In this document: positions 62,101-64,000 of the stretch, one piece after another
Numbering within the stretch: the stretch's first letter is position 1
Layout of the letters: every line of letters starts with the position of its first letter
NCBI RefSeq assembly: GCF_019216885.1
Contig: NZ_JAAQRC020000001.1
Span: 4,591,501-4,655,500 of the forward strand
Reading direction: 5' to 3'
Length of the DNA stretch: 64,000 bases
From: Methylobacterium sp. SyP6R
GTDB lineage: Bacteria > Pseudomonadota > Alphaproteobacteria > Rhizobiales > Beijerinckiaceae
Notes under the pieces: generated by a model
What the model saw: the letters and a program-made list of their open reading frames with translations, nothing else
Database searches by the model: none
Told to the model about the DNA's origin: nothing
Translations under genes and position numbers: made by a program

Positions 62101-64000
62101 AGCGGACCGCGCGTATCTTAGTTCGGAGCTGGGCCGGCTCAAGGACGACGTGCGGGAGCCGGACGTCTTCCTGCCGGTGCTGTTCTGCTCGCCAACGATG
62201 GAACTCGGCGTCGATATTTCGGCGCTCAACGCGGTGTATCTGCGCAACGTACCGCCGACCCCGGCGAACTACGCTCAGCGGTCTGGTCGCGCCGGACGCT
62301 CGGGACAGGCGGCCCTGGTCGCCACCTACTGCGCGGCCCAGAGCCCGCACGATCAGTATTATTTCGCTAAGCCCGAGCAGATGGTCCGTGGCGTGGTCCG
62401 ACCTCCGGCCCTCGACCTCGTCAACCGGGATCTCGTCGTGGCCCATCTCCACGCCGTATGGCTGGCTGAAGCCGGCGTGGAACTCGAACCCGACATCCCG
62501 CAGGTGCTGGACCTAGCGGACGAGCGGCTGCCGGTGCGGGCGAGCATCACCATTGCCCTATCCGATCCGGCCCTGACAGTCCGCGCCGCAGCAGCAATGC
62601 GCCGCGTGCTCGATGCCATTCTGCCGGAACTTCAGGTGGCGCGGCCGGCTTGGGCTGCAGATCTCGAGGGCTTTGCGGCCGAGACCGCGGCGCAGGCCCC
62701 GCAGCGGTTTTCCGAGGCGTTCCAGCGCTGGCGCGACCTCTATGACGGCGCTCGCGCCCAGCTCATCGACGCGAACCGCCGCTCAGAGATGCACGGGCTG
62801 CGCGCCGAGGAGCGCAAGGAGGCGAAGATCCAACAAGCGCAGGCGAACGAGCAGCTCTCGCTCCTTGAGCGCGGGGCCGCAAGCGGTGGCTCGGACTTCT
62901 ATACCTACCGCTATCTTGCAACTGAGGGCTTTCTGCCTGGTTACAATTTTCCGCGCCTGCCACTCTACGCCTATATCCCGTCGGTCGGCACTGGCACCAG
63001 AGGGGCGTTCCTGCAGCGGGCGCGCTTCCTGGCCATCGCTGAATTCGGCCCGAGGAGCTTGATCTACCACGAGGGCCGCGCATACCGTGTCGCGAAGGCA
63101 AAGCTCCCGGCCGGTGTTCGCGAGGAAGGCCGCCTCGCGACCCGCACGCTCTACGTCTGCGATGCCTGCGGCGCCGGGCACGCCGAGCACGAGCAGGAAC
63201 GCTGCCATGTCTGCGCAGCGCCGATGGCAGGCACCCATCCGGTGCGCAATGTCCTGCGCATTGACAACGTCGAGACCCAGGCCGCCGAGCGTATCACTGC
63301 CAACGACGAGGAGCGCCAGCGCCAGGGCTTCGACATCCGCACCATTTTCGCGTGGCCGAAGGCGGGGGAGACGCCGGACGCTATCGAGGCTGTGGCGCAG
63401 GCCGACGATGCATCGGTGATGCGGCTTGACTACGCCCCACGCGCCAACATCAGCCGGCTAAACCTGGGGCTGAAGCGGCGCGCGGCGAAGGGCACGTTCG
63501 GCTTTGGCATCGATCCGGTCAGCGGCCGCTGGAGCCGCAGCCCGGCCGACGAAGCGGACGCGGACGGGCCGCCCGACGGTCCGTCCCTCCAAAGGGTCGT
63601 GCCGATTGTCGAGGACAACAAGAACGCCCTGTTGCTGCGCCTGCCGGAGAGCCGCATCTCCGAGACGGCGATGGCGACGCTCCAGCACGCGCTCGCGCGG
63701 GGCCTGAGCCTCGCCTTCCAGCTGGAGGAGGGCGAGGTGCTGAGCGAACCGGTGCCGCGTCGCGATGAACGCCGGGCAATCCTCGCCTTTGAGGCGACAG
63801 AGGGAGGAGCGGGCGTGCTCGGGCGCCTCGCCTCCGAGCCCGAGGCCCTCGCCCGTGTTGCTCGTACAGCGCTCACGCTTATGCATTATCCCGACCATGC
63901 GGCAGCGGTGGCGGCGCGGGATCCATTGTTGCTCGCTGAGGATGCCGAAGCCGCCTGTGTGAAGGGCTGCTACCGCTGTCTGCTTTCCTACTACAACCAG
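59180..64000 (+). CDS. Large DEAD/DEAH-type helicase with C-terminal DUF1998/MZB domain (runs off window)
   Basis: At least 1607 codons, open to the last base. Residues 85-270 form the first helicase domain: the Q-motif-like LHRHQ, Walker A GTGSGKS (108-114), the DELH box (230-233) and SAT (about 266). The second domain holds [11 protein letters not shown] and the arginine-finger SGRAGRSGQ (about 1033). Zinc-type cysteine pairs lie at about 459 (CRAC), 572 (CLAC) and 1327 (CDAC). The C-terminal end carries the DUF1998 signature [15 protein letters not shown]. This composite layout is shared by DruE of Druantia, DpdJ and MrfA-like repair helicases. GC is lower than in the host. Its system cannot be named without the genes downstream. 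Confidence 0.88.
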   Translation, partial: MNVFDLDAALVRDYEQFARSFTSIRAPDIRAAIDGLYERGTFWPEALISINPHFEQGETVESLAHEGLIHPNTANVFRVSGGPIRLHRHQTEAVAKAAAKRSFVVTTGTGSGKSLCFFVPIIDAAIRARAQGEAPRTRAIIVYPMNALANSQLKELEKFIGQSGLSDEMRPTFARYTGQENAEERQRIRNAKPDIILTNFMMLELLMTRQNDLDRAVIGNAHGLEFIVLDELHTYRGRQGADVAMLVRRLRDRLCPDRAPICIGTSATMASEGDETTRASAVAAVASRLFGTPIAASAIIDESLARATNPALNAASFGDALGFAVDAELPLALDDAALVTHPLSVWIELEIGLSDGQTFSRRPPTTLSEAAARLAAKTGRSKERCREQIAAMLTMMSLPAETRGGTGERAFLAFKLHRFISGAGHVHATLRQPDRRITLDGQLFDPKDPGARLYATYFCRACGQEYHPVARIEEDDGVRFIPRSIDEPILAEPDEEARAGYLMPEPQDDPDFAFGGNAEDYPEDWTETRPSGRRLKPVHRTHAPRRVCVNADGATGAAGRPAWFLPGKFRFCLACGDQPAAQAREINKLAGLSSEGRSSATTLLVSSMLRWMNRESSPPAKEKRKLLGFTDNRQDAALQAGHFNDFLFVTLLRGATLAAVRAAGPEGLAEEDFGRKVQQALGFIGEREALRPEWMLDPGTKGAGRHEAERALGRVLAHRVWADQRRGWRFTNPNLEDLGLVRVEYVGLDNLIADERFEKGPPELRAASPEQRREALHILLDALRKGLAVTADALEGQVIEATANASRTYLREPWAISLQETPRHAAALMLDAPRRDVAGLRGEPLIVRGGPRSSLARRLGREEIWSKRLDGKTYLAVVEALLAAADEYGLVRAVPTSFDAEGWRLVSGAIRIVVAKGRPDSRRPNPYFVALYETLAGSLLSGESMLFGFEGREHTAQVDQTRRQWREARFRWEEADRAYLSSELGRLKDDVREPDVFLPVLFCSPTMELGVDISALNAVYLRNVPPTPANYAQRSGRAGRSGQAALVATYCAAQSPHDQYYFAKPEQMVRGVVRPPALDLVNRDLVVAHLHAVWLAEAGVELEPDIPQVLDLADERLPVRASITIALSDPALTVRAAAAMRRVLDAILPELQVARPAWAADLEGFAAETAAQAPQRFSEAFQRWRDLYDGARAQLIDANRRSEMHGLRAEERKEAKIQQAQANEQLSLLERGAASGGSDFYTYRYLATEGFLPGYNFPRLPLYAYIPSVGTGTRGAFLQRARFLAIAEFGPRSLIYHEGRAYRVAKAKLPAGVREEGRLATRTLYVCDACGAGHAEHEQERCHVCAAPMAGTHPVRNVLRIDNVETQAAERITANDEERQRQGFDIRTIFAWPKAGETPDAIEAVAQADDASVMRLDYAPRANISRLNLGLKRRAAKGTFGFGIDPVSGRWSRSPADEADADGPPDGPSLQRVVPIVEDNKNALLLRLPESRISETAMATLQHALARGLSLAFQLEEGEVLSEPVPRRDERRAILAFEATEGGAGVLGRLASEPEALARVARTALTLMHYPDHAAAVAARDPLLLAEDAEAACVKGCYRCLLSYYNQ

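Noticed and set aside
59180..64000. Assignment to Druantia or DISARM by name
   Set aside because: The helicase-DUF1998 layout is shared by several systems and housekeeping helicases, and no diagnostic partner gene is inside the window.

Overview
The window is high-GC DNA with long, tightly packed genes typical of an alphaproteobacterium. The gene set (RpoH, a VapD/DUF5397 pair, an Omp31-like barrel protein, a ketodeoxy-sugar and tetronate catabolic repertoire, many PAS/LOV and chemosensory proteins, and rhizobial/methylobacterial-type intergenic palindromes) fits Methylobacterium or a close relative. That assignment is inferred from gene content only.

Layout. 1-1427: start of a TRAP-transporter binding protein, divergent from a GntR regulator with a palindrome between them. 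1449-12649: one long minus-strand chemosensory operon. In transcription order it encodes a soluble receptor with two signalling tips, a triple-CheW scaffold, CheB, CheR, CheA, a STAS protein, a CheY-like receiver, a CheC phosphatase and, 28 bases later, a LOV-PAS hybrid histidine kinase. Nearly all junctions are ATGA-type overlaps. 12798-15359: IclR regulator divergent from a fumarylacetoacetate-hydrolase-family enzyme and an SDR, which look like the end of a non-phosphorylative deoxysugar route. 15513-27113: VapD pair, MFS transporter, GNAT, a three-gene periplasmic molybdenum dehydrogenase (cytochrome, 2Fe-2S and molybdopterin subunits), gpmA, dapB, a hydrolase, marC and a methyltransferase. 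27378-39186: gloB, cupin, outer-membrane protein, EamA exporter, alkB, dapA-like and aminotransferase genes, a higBA toxin-antitoxin pair with twin operators, and purA. 39187-41387: an AT-rich islet with one orphan membrane protein. 41388-45151: AEC transporter, rpoH, rluD, tRNA-Glu and a possible orphan immunity gene. 45429-50573: a complete tetronate catabolic locus (otnC and a LacI repressor divergent from ltnD, otnI and otnK) with a perfect 18-bp operator candidate.

50721 to the window end is the left part of an integrated element. It begins at a duplicated 3' half of a CAU-anticodon tRNA, followed by integrase, excisionase and small regulatory genes on the minus strand. Plus-strand cargo follows: a membrane-anchored protein overlapping an adenine methylase, an unknown gene, and a helicase-DUF1998 protein of more than 1600 codons that runs off the window. 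No intact tRNA with that anticodon appears to the right, so the element continues past 64000. The integrase appears to have histidine where its subgroup has the catalytic tyrosine, so the element may be locked in place.

Most noteworthy: a LOV photoreceptor kinase at the end of a chemosensory operon whose receptor has two tips; the defence-like helicase on the tRNA-borne element; the apparent loss of the integrase nucleophile; and the higBA, tetronate and GntR operators. Intergenic palindromic repeats of at least three families occur, one copy lying inside the tetronate operon.
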